DNA of 64,000 nt, taken from positions 186,001-250,000 of the forward strand of contig NZ_JANLGQ010000004.1 of the NCBI RefSeq assembly GCF_026157065.1, read 5' to 3'. Position 1 is the first letter of the stretch, and every line of letters begins with the position of its first letter. The notes below the pieces were generated by a model that saw only the letters and a list, made by a program, of their open reading frames with translations, was not told the origin of the DNA and searched no databases. Below, piece by piece: positions 41,204 to 55,009 of this stretch. This DNA comes from Enterococcus sp. HY326. Its GTDB lineage: Bacteria > Bacillota > Bacilli > Lactobacillales > Enterococcaceae. The translations under genes and the position numbers were made by a program.

Positions 41204-41668
41204 ATGCCAAAAGGAGAAGGCAAGCTGATTGCCCAGAATAAAAAAGCAAGACATGACTATAGTATTATTGATACGATAGAAGCAGGGATTGTCCTGCAGG
41301 GGACGGAGATTAAATCCATCCGCAACGGTCGGATTAATTTAAAAGATGGCTTTGCCCGCGTACGCAATGGGGAAGTCTATCTGTTGAATGTCCACATAAG
41401 CCCTTATGAACATGGAAATATTTTTAATCATGATCCCTTAAGAACCAGAAAGCTTTTGATGCACCGTAAACAAATCGACCGTTTAATCGGGGAAACCAAA
41501 AATACTGGGGTAACCTTGGTCCCGTTAAAAGTTTATTTAAAAAATGGCTTTGCAAAAGTTTTGATTGGGATTGCCAAGGGTAAAAAACAATATGATAAAC
41601 GGGAAGATTTGAAGCGAAAAGATATCAATCGTGAAATTAGCCGCACATTGAAAAATTACGGTCGTTAA
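41204..41668 (+). CDS. smpB: SsrA-binding protein SmpB
   Basis: A 154-residue RNA-binding protein needed for tmRNA-mediated rescue of stalled ribosomes. The N-terminal [23 protein letters not shown] and the core [19 protein letters not shown] are diagnostic; the C-terminal basic tail ([14 protein letters not shown]) binds the decoding centre. AAGGATGTGA precedes the ATG. The tmRNA gene itself is not found in the following 320 bp. Confidence 0.96.
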   Translation: MPKGEGKLIAQNKKARHDYSIIDTIEAGIVLQGTEIKSIRNGRINLKDGFARVRNGEVYLLNVHISPYEHGNIFNHDPLRTRKLLMHRKQIDRLIGETKNTGVTLVPLKVYLKNGFAKVLIGIAKGKKQYDKREDLKRKDINREISRTLKNYGR

Positions 41669-41861
41669 GCTTTGTTGCTGTGAATATTCTTTTTCGCATA
41701 TTTTTTAGAAAATGCTTAACCTTTTTTCAAAAATTTGCTAGCATACAGTTATCTTGGAATGTTTTCTAACATTTTCACAAGCTGTTTTCATAGGCTTTCT
41801 CAGCATTTTTTTGACACTTGGAGACAACTGTAAAAAAACTGTCTTTTTTCATGAAAATCTT

Positions 41862-41890
41862 TTGAAATTTATTTTTGACAGTGGTATTAT
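41862..41890 (+). promoter_or_regulatory. Promoter of the atp operon
   Basis: TTGAAA (41862-41867), 17 nt, TATTAT (41885-41890) preceded by TGG (extended -10). The leader is about 90 nt. The rest of the 320-bp gap after smpB is AT-rich and holds no gene. Confidence 0.65.
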
Positions 41891-41989
41891 AGCCAGTGGT
41901 TATCAAGTGGTGAGAAAAAATTAAATAAGCTTGATTAACAACGACTTCTTGCTTTATAGAAGCCTTAAGAGGGAAAGAGGTGAAATGAG

Positions 41990-42966
<977 letters not shown>

Positions 42967-43072
42967 TTGCAGAACTTTGAAGAAAGGCAGCTGTCTGGTA
43001 AAACCACCCGGCATGACTGCTTTTCTTACTTTGTCAAATGAAAATGGATGAAAAACAGAAAGGAAGAGAAGG

Positions 43073-43583
43073 ATGTTGAATTTTGTATTATTATCTGCGA
43101 CGCCTAACGGAACCTTTGGTAATATCCTGGTGGTTTCATTATCATTCTTGATCCTAATGCTTCTTTTAAAGAAATTTGCATGGGGTTCGATTGTCAACAT
43201 CATGAAACAACGGGAAGATAAAATCGCCAATGACTTAGATTCTGCCGAACAATCCCGCCTTTCTGCAGCCCAGCTGGAAAAAGAAAGAGAAACGCAATTA
43301 AATAATTCGCGCTCTGATGCAGCAGATATTATTAAAAATGCCAAAGAAAACGGTGAGTTAAGCCGCCAGAACATTTTAAAAGAAACCAAAGCGGAAGTTA
43401 GCCGCTTAAAAGAAAAAGCCGAAAGCGACATCACGCAAGAAAGAGAAACGGCCTTAGCGAATGTCAAAGATGAAGTCGCCGATCTTTCCCTTCAGTTAGC
43501 TTCGAAAATTCTGGAAAAAGAATTGTCGCCGGAAGCACATGAAGCCTTGATTTCCCAATATATCGAAGGCCTAGGCTCAGCAA

Positions 43584-43597
<14 letters not shown>
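43073..43597 (+). CDS. atpF: F-type ATP synthase subunit b
   Basis: A 174-residue stator subunit: one N-terminal membrane helix (about residues 14-33), then a long charged coiled coil that reaches to the delta subunit at the top of F1. The helix FGNILVVSLSFLILMLLLKKFAW and the AQLEKERETQLNNSRSDA stretch are typical. It starts 106 nt after atpE, the largest gap in the operon, and its end overlaps atpH by 14 nt. Confidence 0.95.
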
Positions 43598-45700
<2,103 letters not shown>

Positions 45701-45714
45701 AGAGGTGAAAACAA

Positions 45715-46605
45715 ATGGCCTCATTAAATGAAATTAAACAACGAATTGCTTCTACTAAAAAGACCAGCCAAATTACCAGAGCCATGCAAATGGTTTCGGC
45801 GGCTAAGTTAACCAAGTCGGAAGCCTCTTCGAAAAAGTTTCAAGAGTATGCTTCTAAGGTACGGGAAATTGTGACCCATCTATCTGCGCAAGCATTGACA
45901 GATTTAGGGGACACCTCCAGTGATACTGTAAATGCGATGCTCAATGCTCGGCCAGTTAAAAAGACCGGCTACATTGTCATCACTTCTGACGGTGGTCTTG
46001 TGGGCGGCTATAATAGTTCAATTTTGAAGCAGACGATGACGATGTTAAATGACGATCACGATTCACAGGATGAGTACGTTTTGATTGCCATCGGCGGAAC
46101 CGGCGCTGATTTTTTCAAAGCCCGTGGCTATAATCTAGCTTACGAATTACGTAATCTAACTGACCAACCAAGCTTTGAAGAAGTGCGTAAAATTGTCTCA
46201 ATGGCAACTAGCATGTATCAAAGTGAAGTTTTCGATGAATTATATGTCTGCTACAACCACCATATCAATTCTTTGACCAGTCAATTTCGTGTTGAAAAAA
46301 TGCTGCCGATTTCCGATTTGGACCCGGGTGAAGCACAAAAATATGAGCAAGAATATATTTTTGAACCTTCAAAAATTGCCATTTTAGAAGAATTGCTACC
46401 GCAATATGCGGAAAGTTTAATTTACGGGGCAATTGTCGATGCCAAAACTGCTGAACATGCGGCTGGCATGACGGCGATGAAAACCGCCACTGATAATGCC
46501 TCAAATATTATTGGTGATTTAACAATTTCCTATAACCGTGCCCGACAAACAGCAATCACGCAAGAAATCACCGAGATTGTTGCTGGTGCGGCTGCCTTAG
46601 AATAA
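45715..46605 (+). CDS. atpG: F-type ATP synthase subunit gamma
   Basis: A 296-residue central rotor shaft. The N-terminal [24 protein letters not shown] and the C-terminal helix with [14 protein letters not shown] and [22 protein letters not shown] form the coiled coil that turns inside the alpha3-beta3 head. GAGGTG precedes the ATG. The gene lies between alpha and beta as usual. Confidence 0.97.
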   Translation: MASLNEIKQRIASTKKTSQITRAMQMVSAAKLTKSEASSKKFQEYASKVREIVTHLSAQALTDLGDTSSDTVNAMLNARPVKKTGYIVITSDGGLVGGYNSSILKQTMTMLNDDHDSQDEYVLIAIGGTGADFFKARGYNLAYELRNLTDQPSFEEVRKIVSMATSMYQSEVFDELYVCYNHHINSLTSQFRVEKMLPISDLDPGEAQKYEQEYIFEPSKIAILEELLPQYAESLIYGAIVDAKTAEHAAGMTAMKTATDNASNIIGDLTISYNRARQTAITQEITEIVAGAAALE

Positions 46606-46624
46606 CGTTTGGAATGGAGGATGA

Positions 46625-48034
<1,410 letters not shown>

Positions 48035-48047
48035 AAAGAGGTGCCCC

Positions 48048-48473
48048 ATGAGTGACAATTTTTTAACCGTCAATGTGGTAACCCCGAACGGCATTGTCTA
48101 TGACCATCACGCTGTTATTGTCGTTGCCAGAACCACTGAAGGGGAACTGGGGATTTTGCCGAATCACGTTCCGATTATCGCTCCTTTAGCGATTGACGAA
48201 GTGCGGGTGAAGCGGACGGACTCTGATAGTCATGTGGACTGGATTGCCGTTAATGGTGGAATTTTAGAATTCCGTGACAATGTTCTCTCGATTGTGGCCG
48301 ACAGTGCCGAGCGGGAGCGAGACATTGATGTTTCACGGGCTGAACGGGCTCGTCAGCGGGCTGAGAAACTTATCGAGGAAGCCAAGGCCCATGAAAACAT
48401 CGATGAACTCCGCAGAGCAACGGTCGCTTTGCATCGAGCTATCAATCGGATTAATGTTTCAAAACATAGTTAA
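48048..48473 (+). CDS. atpC: F-type ATP synthase subunit epsilon
   Basis: A 141-residue subunit: an N-terminal beta-sandwich ([34 protein letters not shown]) and a C-terminal two-helix part ([15 protein letters not shown]) that can brake hydrolysis. It closes the atp operon and is followed by a very long terminator-like hairpin. Confidence 0.96.
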   Translation: MSDNFLTVNVVTPNGIVYDHHAVIVVARTTEGELGILPNHVPIIAPLAIDEVRVKRTDSDSHVDWIAVNGGILEFRDNVLSIVADSAERERDIDVSRAERARQRAEKLIEEAKAHENIDELRRATVALHRAINRINVSKHS

Positions 48474-48484
48474 TTCTTAATAAA

Positions 48485-48601
48485 ACTGCTGCATCAGCTA
48501 AAATAAAATTGAGGTGCTCAACTTGTCAGTGTGTTTGACTTCTGATATTAGTGGGAATTGCTAAAAATTTTATTTTCAAAGGCTGTTGCAGTATTTTTTT
48601 T
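48485..48601 (+). terminator. Very long terminator-like hairpin after atpC
   Basis: Left arm ACTGC and CAGC with TAAAATAAAATT (48485-48510), right arm AATTTTATTTT, GCTG and GCAGT (about 48566-48592), then eight or nine T. The apical ~55 nt are not part of the main stem. Confidence 0.65.
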
Positions 48602-48808
48602 AGTTAATAATAAATTGTCAATCTGTTATCTTATCTTCTCAAATAAAATGATTTTTACAGCTATCTCTGAGATAAATTACCCCCTTCAAAAAATTCTTCT
48701 AAGAGAAAAAAGCTGTAGGGTAAGGGTTTGGTGACGAAGTACGGCTCATTTTGAAAAAAATAGTCCTCTGAAAATTAGAAAAAGACTGTTTTTTTTAAAC
48801 AAATGAAC
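48602..48808. other. Intergenic stretch between the atp terminator and the glpF control region
   Basis: About 200 bp, AT-rich; I see no gene, RNA or clear regulatory site in it. Confidence 0.5.
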
Positions 48809-48822
48809 TGCAAACGTTTTCA
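48809..48822 (+). promoter_or_regulatory. CcpA cre site
   Basis: TGCAAACGTTTTCA fits the cre consensus TGNAANCGNTNNCA at every fixed position. It overlaps the -35 position of the downstream promoter, so CcpA binding should repress the glycerol-facilitator gene when good sugars are present. Confidence 0.75.
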
Positions 48823-48846
48823 AAGGAGTGGAATCAATGCTATAAT
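48818..48846 (+). promoter_or_regulatory. Promoter of the glpF-like gene
   Basis: A perfect TATAAT (48841-48846) preceded by TGC (extended -10); the -35 hexamer TTTCAA (48818-48823) is weak and lies in the cre site. Confidence 0.65.
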
Positions 48847-48940
48847 ATTCTGGTAAGGACTGATGAAAGGCTAAAGGAAATCTCATCCATCAGGCAGGTA
48901 ATTGGATTTGCAGTTAAAAAGGAGGAAAGGGAAAAGTTAA

Positions 48941-49024
48941 TTGCCATTATTTCAATGGGTGTTTTCCGAATTTTCAAATGGGGGAGGCTTGCAGCAAAAT
49001 ATTCGTAACGGACTTTTTAGGTAA
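48941..49024 (+). CDS. Possible 27-codon leader peptide upstream of the glpF-like gene
   Basis: Behind GGAGGAAAGGG (48921-48931) a TTG at 48941 opens a frame of 27 codons ending TAA at 49022. The peptide (begins MPLFQWVFSEF) has no known relative that I recognise. It lies in the ~210-nt leader of the facilitator gene. The ribosome site is good but the start is weak; it may equally be non-coding leader. Confidence 0.25.
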   Translation: MPLFQWVFSEFSNGGGLQQNIRNGLFR

Positions 49025-49066
49025 TTTTTTGATGGAAATATTATTTAATTGAGGAGGTTATATATT

Positions 49067-49786
49067 ATGAATAGTCCTGTATTTGGTGAATTTATTGGAA
49101 CCTTTGTCCTGATTTTATTTGGGTCAGGCGTCGGAGCTTCCACATCTTTAAAGAAAACCTTAGCAAAAGGTGCAGGCCATGATTGGTTGTATGTGGCATT
49201 TGGCTGGGGGGTTGCCGTTATGTTAGGGGTTTATACCAGTGGCTTCTTCGGATCACCTGGCCATTTAAATCCGGCAGTAACCATTGGCTTCGCTGTTAAT
49301 GGAACATTTGAGTGGGGACAAGTTGTACCATTTATTTTAGCTCAAGTTGCTGGAGCTTTCGTTGGTGCCCTCCTGGCAGCAATTCAATTCTGGCCACACT
49401 TTAAAGAAACCAAAACAGATGAAGGCAATAGTGTCGGTATTTTTGCAACTGGACCTGCAATTCCTAATACTTTATTTAATTTACTGAGTGAAATTATCGC
49501 AACTTTCGCCTTCGTGTTAAGTATTCAAATTTTACCTGCCAGTGATATGCCGGTGGGATTACAGCCGCTTGTGTTAGTCTTTGTCTTAGTCGCAATTGCG
49601 TTGTCATTAGGGACTACGACTGGCTATGCAATTAACCCTGCCCGTGACTTTGGTCCGCGGTTAATGTATGTGCTAATGCCGATTCCAAATAAAGGCGGTG
49701 CCAATTGGGGTTATGCTTGGATTCCAATTGTTGGTCCAATTGTGGGTGCCTGTTTAGCGACATTGTTAATCGCAGCACTTAGTTAG
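49067..49786 (+). CDS. glpF: Glycerol uptake facilitator (MIP family)
   Basis: A 239-residue aquaglyceroporin with six membrane helices and two half-helices carrying the NPA boxes: NPAVTIGFAV after helix 2 and NPARDFGPR after helix 5. The Asp directly after the second NPAR marks the glycerol-conducting subclass rather than pure water channels. GAGGAGG precedes the ATG at 49067; an extension to 49049 has no ribosome site. No glycerol kinase or dehydrogenase gene is adjacent. Catabolite control by the upstream cre site is predicted. Confidence 0.9.
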   Translation: MNSPVFGEFIGTFVLILFGSGVGASTSLKKTLAKGAGHDWLYVAFGWGVAVMLGVYTSGFFGSPGHLNPAVTIGFAVNGTFEWGQVVPFILAQVAGAFVGALLAAIQFWPHFKETKTDEGNSVGIFATGPAIPNTLFNLLSEIIATFAFVLSIQILPASDMPVGLQPLVLVFVLVAIALSLGTTTGYAINPARDFGPRLMYVLMPIPNKGGANWGYAWIPIVGPIVGACLATLLIAALS

Positions 49787-49875
49787 TCGAGACTGACAAG
49801 AAAAAAACTGCTGATTAACACTGGTATTGAGCAAGAATGCCCAACACAAAATCGGCAAATATCATTTGATTTATT

Positions 49876-49902
49876 AGCCCTTTTAACTAAGGGCTTTTTT
49901 AT
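49876..49902 (+). terminator. Terminator after glpF
   Basis: AGCCCTT (49876-49882) pairs with AAGGGCT (49889-49895), followed by a T-run. The remaining ~235 bp up to the next gene are AT-rich and without a recognisable feature. Confidence 0.85.
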
Positions 49903-50139
49903 TTTCATAAGAAAGTTTAAATTTTTGTATAACGCTTCACAAATTACCTTCAATAATTTCTTGTAAAAAAACTGTAAAAAAGATAAAATACTGCTTCTCT
50001 TATCACAATTATTAAAATATTTGTGAATAATTTGTAGAATTATAGTGGAAACTATTAGGAGAAGAAACAATTTTAATTTTTTTCAATTTATGTTATTATG
50101 CTAATGTTAAAGTTTTTTAAAAGAGATTGAGGTGAGTCG

Positions 50140-50379
50140 ATGTTGCAGGTTTACGGGATTGATGCGCTAGTGAGAATAATTTCCCATATCGCATTTATTT
50201 ACCTGACTTTTTGGGCATTAGGTTCACTGAGAATCGATCATTTTTTTAAGGCTTACCAAACCACTCAAGTTAGAATGGTAATTGTTCTTTTTTCAATTGT
50301 CATCGGCTACCAAGCGAGCTTTTTTTTTCTAGAGGTCATTGCATTGTGCCGTAATATTTTTTTGAGTGGACTAAGTTAA
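50140..50379 (+). CDS. DUF1146 family membrane protein (YwzB-like)
   Basis: A 79-residue protein with two membrane segments (about 10-30 and 46-70) joined by a loop with the family-typical LGSLRIDHFFKAYQTTQVRM. DUF1146 genes sit between the atp operon and murA in many Firmicutes, as they nearly do here. No function is known. GAGGTGAG precedes the ATG at 50140. Confidence 0.88.
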   Translation: MLQVYGIDALVRIISHIAFIYLTFWALGSLRIDHFFKAYQTTQVRMVIVLFSIVIGYQASFFFLEVIALCRNIFLSGLS

Positions 50380-50439
50380 TTAAATTTGTTGCCAGAAATG
50401 GCTTAGATTCAGTGATGAGTCTCTTTGGAGGGAATTTAG

Positions 50440-51738
50440 ATGGAACAAATTTTTGTTCAAGGTGGAAATCAATTAAAAGGTAATGTGAAAATCGAGGGAG
50501 CAAAAAATGCCGTGTTGCCAATTCTAGCGGCAACTTTGTTAGCAGAAGAAGGCCAAACGACTTTAAGAAATGTACCAATTCTTTCAGATGTTTTTACCAT
50601 GAACCAAGTGATTCGTCATTTAAATGTGGATGTAGACTTTAACGAAGCTGACAATGAAGTAATCATTGATGCTAGCCGTCAATTAGAAATTGAAGCACCC
50701 TACGAATATGTTAGCCAAATGCGGGCTTCAATCGTTGTGATGGGACCTTTATTAGCTAGAAATGGTCATGCCAAAGTTGCTATGCCTGGTGGCTGCGCTA
50801 TCGGCAAACGACCAATTGATTTACACTTGAAGGGATTTCAAGCCCTAGGAGCAAAAATTGTTCAAAAGAATGGCTACATCGAAGCCATCGCTGATGAATT
50901 AATCGGCAATTCAATCTATTTAGATTTTCCAAGTGTCGGCGCCACGCAAAACATCATGATGGCAGCTGTCAAGGCCAAAGGCACGACAATCATTGAAAAT
51001 GTCGCTAGAGAACCAGAGATTGTTGACTTAGCGAATGTCTTAAATAAAATGGGGGCTCGCGTTTACGGCGCCGGTACTGAAACAATGCGGATTGAAGGCG
51101 TTGAACATTTACACGCAGTTCAACATTCAATCGTGCAAGATCGAATTGAAGCGGGTACGTTTATGGTTGCTGCGGCAATGACAGAAGGCAACGTCTTAAT
51201 TGAAGGCGCAATTTCTGAGCATAATCGTCCACTGATTTCAAAATTAACTGAGATGGGTGCTTCAATTACCGAAGAAGAAGATGGCTTACGGGTCATTGGA
51301 CCAAAAGTTATTAAAGCGACGGATGTAAAAACGATGCCTCACCCTGGTTTCCCAACTGATATGCAAGCACAGATGACAGCAATCCAACTAGTTGCTGAAG
51401 GTGTTAGCACAGTCACAGAAACTGTTTTTGAAAATCGTTTCCAACACTTAGAAGAATTGCAACGCATGAACGCTCATGTACAATTTGATGGCAATTCAGC
51501 CATGATTACTGGCGGACATCAACTGCAAGGGGCAGAAGTTGCTGCCACTGATTTAAGAGCGGCTGCCGCTTTGATTTTAGCTGGCTTGCGGGCTACTGGT
51601 GTAACTCGTGTGCGCAATTTAAACTATTTGGACCGGGGTTATTATAAATTCCACGAAAAATTACAAAAATTAGGTGCGAATGTTGAACGGGTGGATCTAG
51701 ATGCACCGGCAACAACGAAAACAACGGTTACCGTCTAA
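50440..51738 (+). CDS. murA: UDP-N-acetylglucosamine 1-carboxyvinyltransferase MurA
   Basis: A 432-residue EPSP-synthase-fold enzyme that performs the first committed step of peptidoglycan synthesis, adding enolpyruvate from PEP to UDP-GlcNAc. [13 protein letters not shown] is the N-terminal signature, and Cys119 in [14 protein letters not shown] is the residue alkylated by fosfomycin, so no intrinsic Asp-type resistance is expected from this copy. GGAGGG precedes the ATG. Firmicutes often have a second copy elsewhere. Confidence 0.96.
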   Translation: MEQIFVQGGNQLKGNVKIEGAKNAVLPILAATLLAEEGQTTLRNVPILSDVFTMNQVIRHLNVDVDFNEADNEVIIDASRQLEIEAPYEYVSQMRASIVVMGPLLARNGHAKVAMPGGCAIGKRPIDLHLKGFQALGAKIVQKNGYIEAIADELIGNSIYLDFPSVGATQNIMMAAVKAKGTTIIENVAREPEIVDLANVLNKMGARVYGAGTETMRIEGVEHLHAVQHSIVQDRIEAGTFMVAAAMTEGNVLIEGAISEHNRPLISKLTEMGASITEEEDGLRVIGPKVIKATDVKTMPHPGFPTDMQAQMTAIQLVAEGVSTVTETVFENRFQHLEELQRMNAHVQFDGNSAMITGGHQLQGAEVAATDLRAAAALILAGLRATGVTRVRNLNYLDRGYYKFHEKLQKLGANVERVDLDAPATTKTTVTV

Positions 51739-51753
51739 GAATAGGAGTATCAC

Positions 51754-51927
51754 ATGAAAGTTAGAGGATATATCATCTCAACGCTATTGAAAATTATCTT
51801 AGTGATTGTTTTGATGGCTGTCTTTTTCGCAATAGGTGCCATGATTGGGTTTGGACCAATCGGCGGCAGAAATGCGACAGGAGTCTTCAGTGGAGATTTA
51901 TGGAACCACATCCTAGCTTTTTTCTAA
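51754..51927 (+). CDS. EpuA-like small membrane protein
   Basis: A 57-residue ORF (MKVRGYIISTLLK...HILAFF) with one membrane helix (about residues 8-31) followed by a conserved-looking GFGPIGGRNA stretch. I recognise it as the EpuA type; in Streptococcus pneumoniae epuA also follows murA. Such proteins are often annotated as an RNA polymerase beta-subunit-like (PF11772) family, which says little about function. TAGGAG lies before the ATG, 15 nt after the murA stop, so it belongs to the murA transcript. Confidence 0.8.
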   Translation: MKVRGYIISTLLKIILVIVLMAVFFAIGAMIGFGPIGGRNATGVFSGDLWNHILAFF

Positions 51928-52061
51928 GCGACTTTTAGCTGTCTGCGGTCCCTGACTGATTTTAAAAGGCAAGCCTTCTATATATAAAGTAGAAGAGCGT
52001 GATTGCACATTTTGAAATTAGTTATAGGCGGCCGCAGTTTTTTTATGAAGAAGGGATTGCA

Positions 52062-52337
52062 ATGAAAAAAATCTTAATTGCTTTAGTTCATGGCTATCAG
52101 CGATTTATCTCGCCGCTAACGCCGCCTAGCTGTCGATATTATCCGACCTGCTCTAATTATATGATTGAAGCAGTCCAGGTCCACGGCACTTTTAAAGGAT
52201 TTTTGATGGGAATGTCACGGATTCTGCGGTGCCATCCTTTCCATAAGGCTGGTTTTGATTATGTTCCGCAAAAATTTTCCCTTAAACAAAACCTTGTTGA
52301 TCGGGAACGTCCGGATTATCAGCAACACAAGCATTAA
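52062..52337 (+). CDS. yidD: Membrane protein insertion efficiency factor YidD
   Basis: A 91-residue protein of the YidD family: [36 protein letters not shown] with the three characteristic cysteines (Cys in PSC, PTC and RCHPFH) and an amphipathic N-terminal helix. It assists the Sec/YidC insertion of membrane proteins. The ATG at 52062 has AAGGG seven bases upstream; the frame extension to 51999 lacks a ribosome site. A terminator hairpin overlaps the stop codon. Confidence 0.93.
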   Translation: MKKILIALVHGYQRFISPLTPPSCRYYPTCSNYMIEAVQVHGTFKGFLMGMSRILRCHPFHKAGFDYVPQKFSLKQNLVDRERPDYQQHKH

Positions 52338-52368
52338 CTCTCTGCAAAAATTGCAGAGAGTTTTTTTG
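52336..52368 (+). terminator. Terminator after yidD
   Basis: A perfect 12-bp stem AACTCTCTGCAA (52336-52347) with TTGCAGAGAGTT (52351-52362) plus T-run. Confidence 0.92.
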
Positions 52369-52577
52369 GCCAATTTTTACTAGGGTCATTTAAAAAAAAT
52401 TTCTGAGAGAGGCAAACTCAAAATAAAAATTCATCTTCTCGATAGGAGAAAAATAGTGAAAATTCTCCTGATTAAATAACGTTAGTTATAATAAGCGTTT
52501 AGGTTTTTATTTTCAGAAAGAATATGATATATTTTCATTTGTGACTTTATCGAGGAAAAGTGAAAGAAGGAATAATT

Positions 52578-54089
52578 TTGAGTTCAGAACTTAATTTAGA
52601 TATTCATGGAAAACCGTATCGCAGAGGCATTATTCTTGCCTTGATTTTATTTGCGACGTTTTCTGGGGTATTGATGCAAACATCTTTGGGAACGGCGCTG
52701 CCGACTCTGATGCAGGATTTTGATATTAACTTGAGCACAGCTCAACAGGCAACGACGTGGTTTTTACTTGCAAATGGGATGATGGTGCCATTATCGGCTT
52801 ATTTAGCAACTAAAATGTCAACCAAGTGGCTGCATTTTATTTCCTATGGAATTTTGATGGCGGGCTTAATTTTGACGGCCGTGACGCCAGCTGAAAAAAA
52901 TATGTGGGTGATGTTTATTGCCGGTCGGGTACTGGCGGCAATCGCTGTCGGTATCATGCTGCCATTGATGCAAATTGTGATTTTGAATATGTTTAAAAAA
53001 TCAGAACGCTCTGTTGCAATGGGCTTAAGTGGTTTAGTCGTCGGAATGGCACCAGCCATTGGACCGACTTTATCCGGTTGGATTTTAGATCGAGACCATA
53101 CGATTCTCGGCTTAACGATTTCTAGTTCTTGGCGGACGATTTTTGTTGTACCACTGATTGTTATCGTGATTGCGTTTATTTTGACGCCCTTTGTGATGAA
53201 GGATATTATTCCCAATAAAAAAATCAAATTGGATATTTTGTCTTTAATTTTATCTGTCGTCGGTTTTGGTTTATTTTTATGGGGCTTTACCAATGTTGCT
53301 GGCGATGGCTGGACTGATTTCACTAATGTATTATTGCCGATTGGTGTTGGTTTATTGGTGATTATTATTTTTGGTCTGCGTCAATTAAAATTAGACGAAC
53401 CATTTTTAAATATTCGCGTCTTTAAAAATCGCGATTTTACGATTCCTTCAATTGCGATTATTTTAGTAACGATGGCGATGTTTGGCGTGGAAATGATGCT
53501 GCCGACTTATCTGCAAAATGTTCACGGCGATTCGACTTTATCCTCTGGACTGACTCTCTTGCCTGGAGCTTTGATGATGGGAATTATGTCACCAATTGCC
53601 GGTGTTTTATATAATCGTGTGGGCATCCGTTCACTGGCTCTTGTCGGGTTTTCAGTACTGTTATTAGGAACAGTGCCTTTTGTATTTATTACTGAAACAA
53701 CGCCGACTGCCTTAATTGTTGTGCTGTACGCTATTCGTATGTTCGGGATTGCCTTAACGATGATGCCATTGACCACCAGTGCCATGTCGGCGATTCCACT
53801 TGATGAAGTGACCCACGGGACAGCGGCGAATAATACTGTTCGCCAAATTTCTTCTTCAGTTGTGGTGGCCTTGTTGACCTCTGTAACACAAAATATTATT
53901 AACACCAATACACCGGCTGCTAGTTTGCAAACAGAAAATCCTTTGGCGTATGGCAGTAAAATTATTGCTGCTTCAATGGACGGTTTCCGAGCATCCTTTG
54001 CTATCGGTTTAAGTTTTGCAGTGGCAGGGGTGCTCTTTGCAATCTTCCTGCACAATAAACCAGGTAAAATCACCAAGGGGGCAAATTAA
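52578..54089 (+). CDS. MFS drug efflux transporter, DHA2 (14-TM) family
   Basis: A 503-residue major-facilitator protein with about 14 hydrophobic segments. Motif A-like SAYLATKMSTKWL lies after helix 2, and the DHA2 motif C region GLVVGMAPAIGPTLSGWIL is clear. Substrates of such proteins are lipophilic cations, dyes or antibiotics; specificity cannot be predicted. The TTG at 52578 is preferred because AAGGAA precedes it; an in-frame GTG at 52560 is possible (GAGG upstream). The next gene starts two bases after its stop and encodes a DUF4811 membrane protein, a frequent partner. Confidence 0.87.
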   Translation: MSSELNLDIHGKPYRRGIILALILFATFSGVLMQTSLGTALPTLMQDFDINLSTAQQATTWFLLANGMMVPLSAYLATKMSTKWLHFISYGILMAGLILTAVTPAEKNMWVMFIAGRVLAAIAVGIMLPLMQIVILNMFKKSERSVAMGLSGLVVGMAPAIGPTLSGWILDRDHTILGLTISSSWRTIFVVPLIVIVIAFILTPFVMKDIIPNKKIKLDILSLILSVVGFGLFLWGFTNVAGDGWTDFTNVLLPIGVGLLVIIIFGLRQLKLDEPFLNIRVFKNRDFTIPSIAIILVTMAMFGVEMMLPTYLQNVHGDSTLSSGLTLLPGALMMGIMSPIAGVLYNRVGIRSLALVGFSVLLLGTVPFVFITETTPTALIVVLYAIRMFGIALTMMPLTTSAMSAIPLDEVTHGTAANNTVRQISSSVVVALLTSVTQNIINTNTPAASLQTENPLAYGSKIIAASMDGFRASFAIGLSFAVAGVLFAIFLHNKPGKITKGAN

Positions 54090-54090
54090 T

Positions 54091-54846
54091 ATGATATTAG
54101 TTTTATTAGTGGTCTTTACCTTAATGCTCTTTGGCAGCTGGCTATTGATTAAAGGCCAGCTGCTGCGGCGAATTGCTGGTATCATCAGCAGTTTGTTGTT
54201 AGTGGCGACAATTGTTTTGGTCGCTTTGCATCTTCAAAATCATTTGGGAATGAAAGAGGTAACCACTACAACCGAAAATGAGATTTACACGGCTGGTGAT
54301 ACAGCTTCACCTGCCAATCTTTTGATTGTTTCTGAAATTGGCACAGCTTCTGACAATTATGCGATTGTCTATCGCGATAGTGCTGACGCTGAGGCAAGTG
54401 AAACGCATTTTGTTCCAGATGAGTCGGATATCGTGAATGCTGTTAAACTAACAGCCAGTTATCAAACAGCCGATACTACCCAAGCAGTCGCTGAGACTAA
54501 AACGACCAAATGGGATTTTAGCTCTAATTTTTACAAGGCTTTATTCAGTTTTGAAAATCAAGCAGATGAAATTATTTCTGAAAAGGTAACCGTTACAGTG
54601 CCGGAAAAAACTTGGGTTGTCTTAACTAGTGACCAGGCGCAACAATTGCAAGACAGCCAAAGTTCCTTAACAGCTGAGGAACAAGCAGCAGCGCAAGCTA
54701 ATCTGCAGGCGGCCGTTCAGACTGCTGTTAGTAATTATCTAATGGAAAATCCGACTGCGAGCCAAGAGGATATTCAAAATTTTACAACAGAAGCAACTGC
54801 TGAGGCGGCTGTTCAGGCAATCAAAGCACAGCTAGCAAATGCGTAA
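54091..54846 (+). CDS. DUF4811 membrane protein, partner of the MFS exporter
   Basis: A 251-residue protein with two N-terminal membrane helices (about 1-22 and 27-48) and a large extracytoplasmic domain: a beta-rich middle (TVTVPEKTWVVLTSD) and an Ala/Gln-rich helical C-terminus (LTAEEQAAAQANLQAAVQ). I recognise the DUF4811 type that pairs with DHA2 exporters in lactic acid bacteria. Its role, perhaps an accessory to export across the envelope, is not known. AAGGGGG precedes the ATG at 54091; it is cotranscribed with the exporter. Confidence 0.82.
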   Translation: MILVLLVVFTLMLFGSWLLIKGQLLRRIAGIISSLLLVATIVLVALHLQNHLGMKEVTTTTENEIYTAGDTASPANLLIVSEIGTASDNYAIVYRDSADAEASETHFVPDESDIVNAVKLTASYQTADTTQAVAETKTTKWDFSSNFYKALFSFENQADEIISEKVTVTVPEKTWVVLTSDQAQQLQDSQSSLTAEEQAAAQANLQAAVQTAVSNYLMENPTASQEDIQNFTTEATAEAAVQAIKAQLANA

Positions 54847-54851
54847 GCTCA

Positions 54852-54895
54852 AAACTTTAAGGAATAAGCAGCCCTTATTTCTTAAAGTTTTTTTC
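54852..54895 (+). terminator. Terminator after the DUF4811 gene
   Basis: AAACTTTAAG (54852-54861) pairs perfectly with CTTAAAGTTT (54881-54890); an inner AATAAG/CTTATT extends it; T-run follows. Confidence 0.92.
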
Positions 54896-54965
54896 TGCGA
54901 TTAATTTAAGCCGACTTGTTAAAAGACTGTAACGGTTTAGACATGCAGAAACTAAAATTTTTTTG

Positions 54966-54971
54966 TATACT
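54966..54971 (+). promoter_or_regulatory. -10 box of the 55010 gene
   Basis: TATACT at 54966-54971, 39 nt before the gene; no convincing -35 box. Confidence 0.35.
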
Positions 54972-55009
54972 TAGGGTTCTAAAAAAACAATTAACAGAAG
55001 GTAAGTAGC

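Noticed and set aside
41669-41860. tmRNA gene after smpB
   Set aside because: No alanine-tRNA-like ends or tag-peptide frame are seen; the region is AT-rich and leads into the atp promoter.
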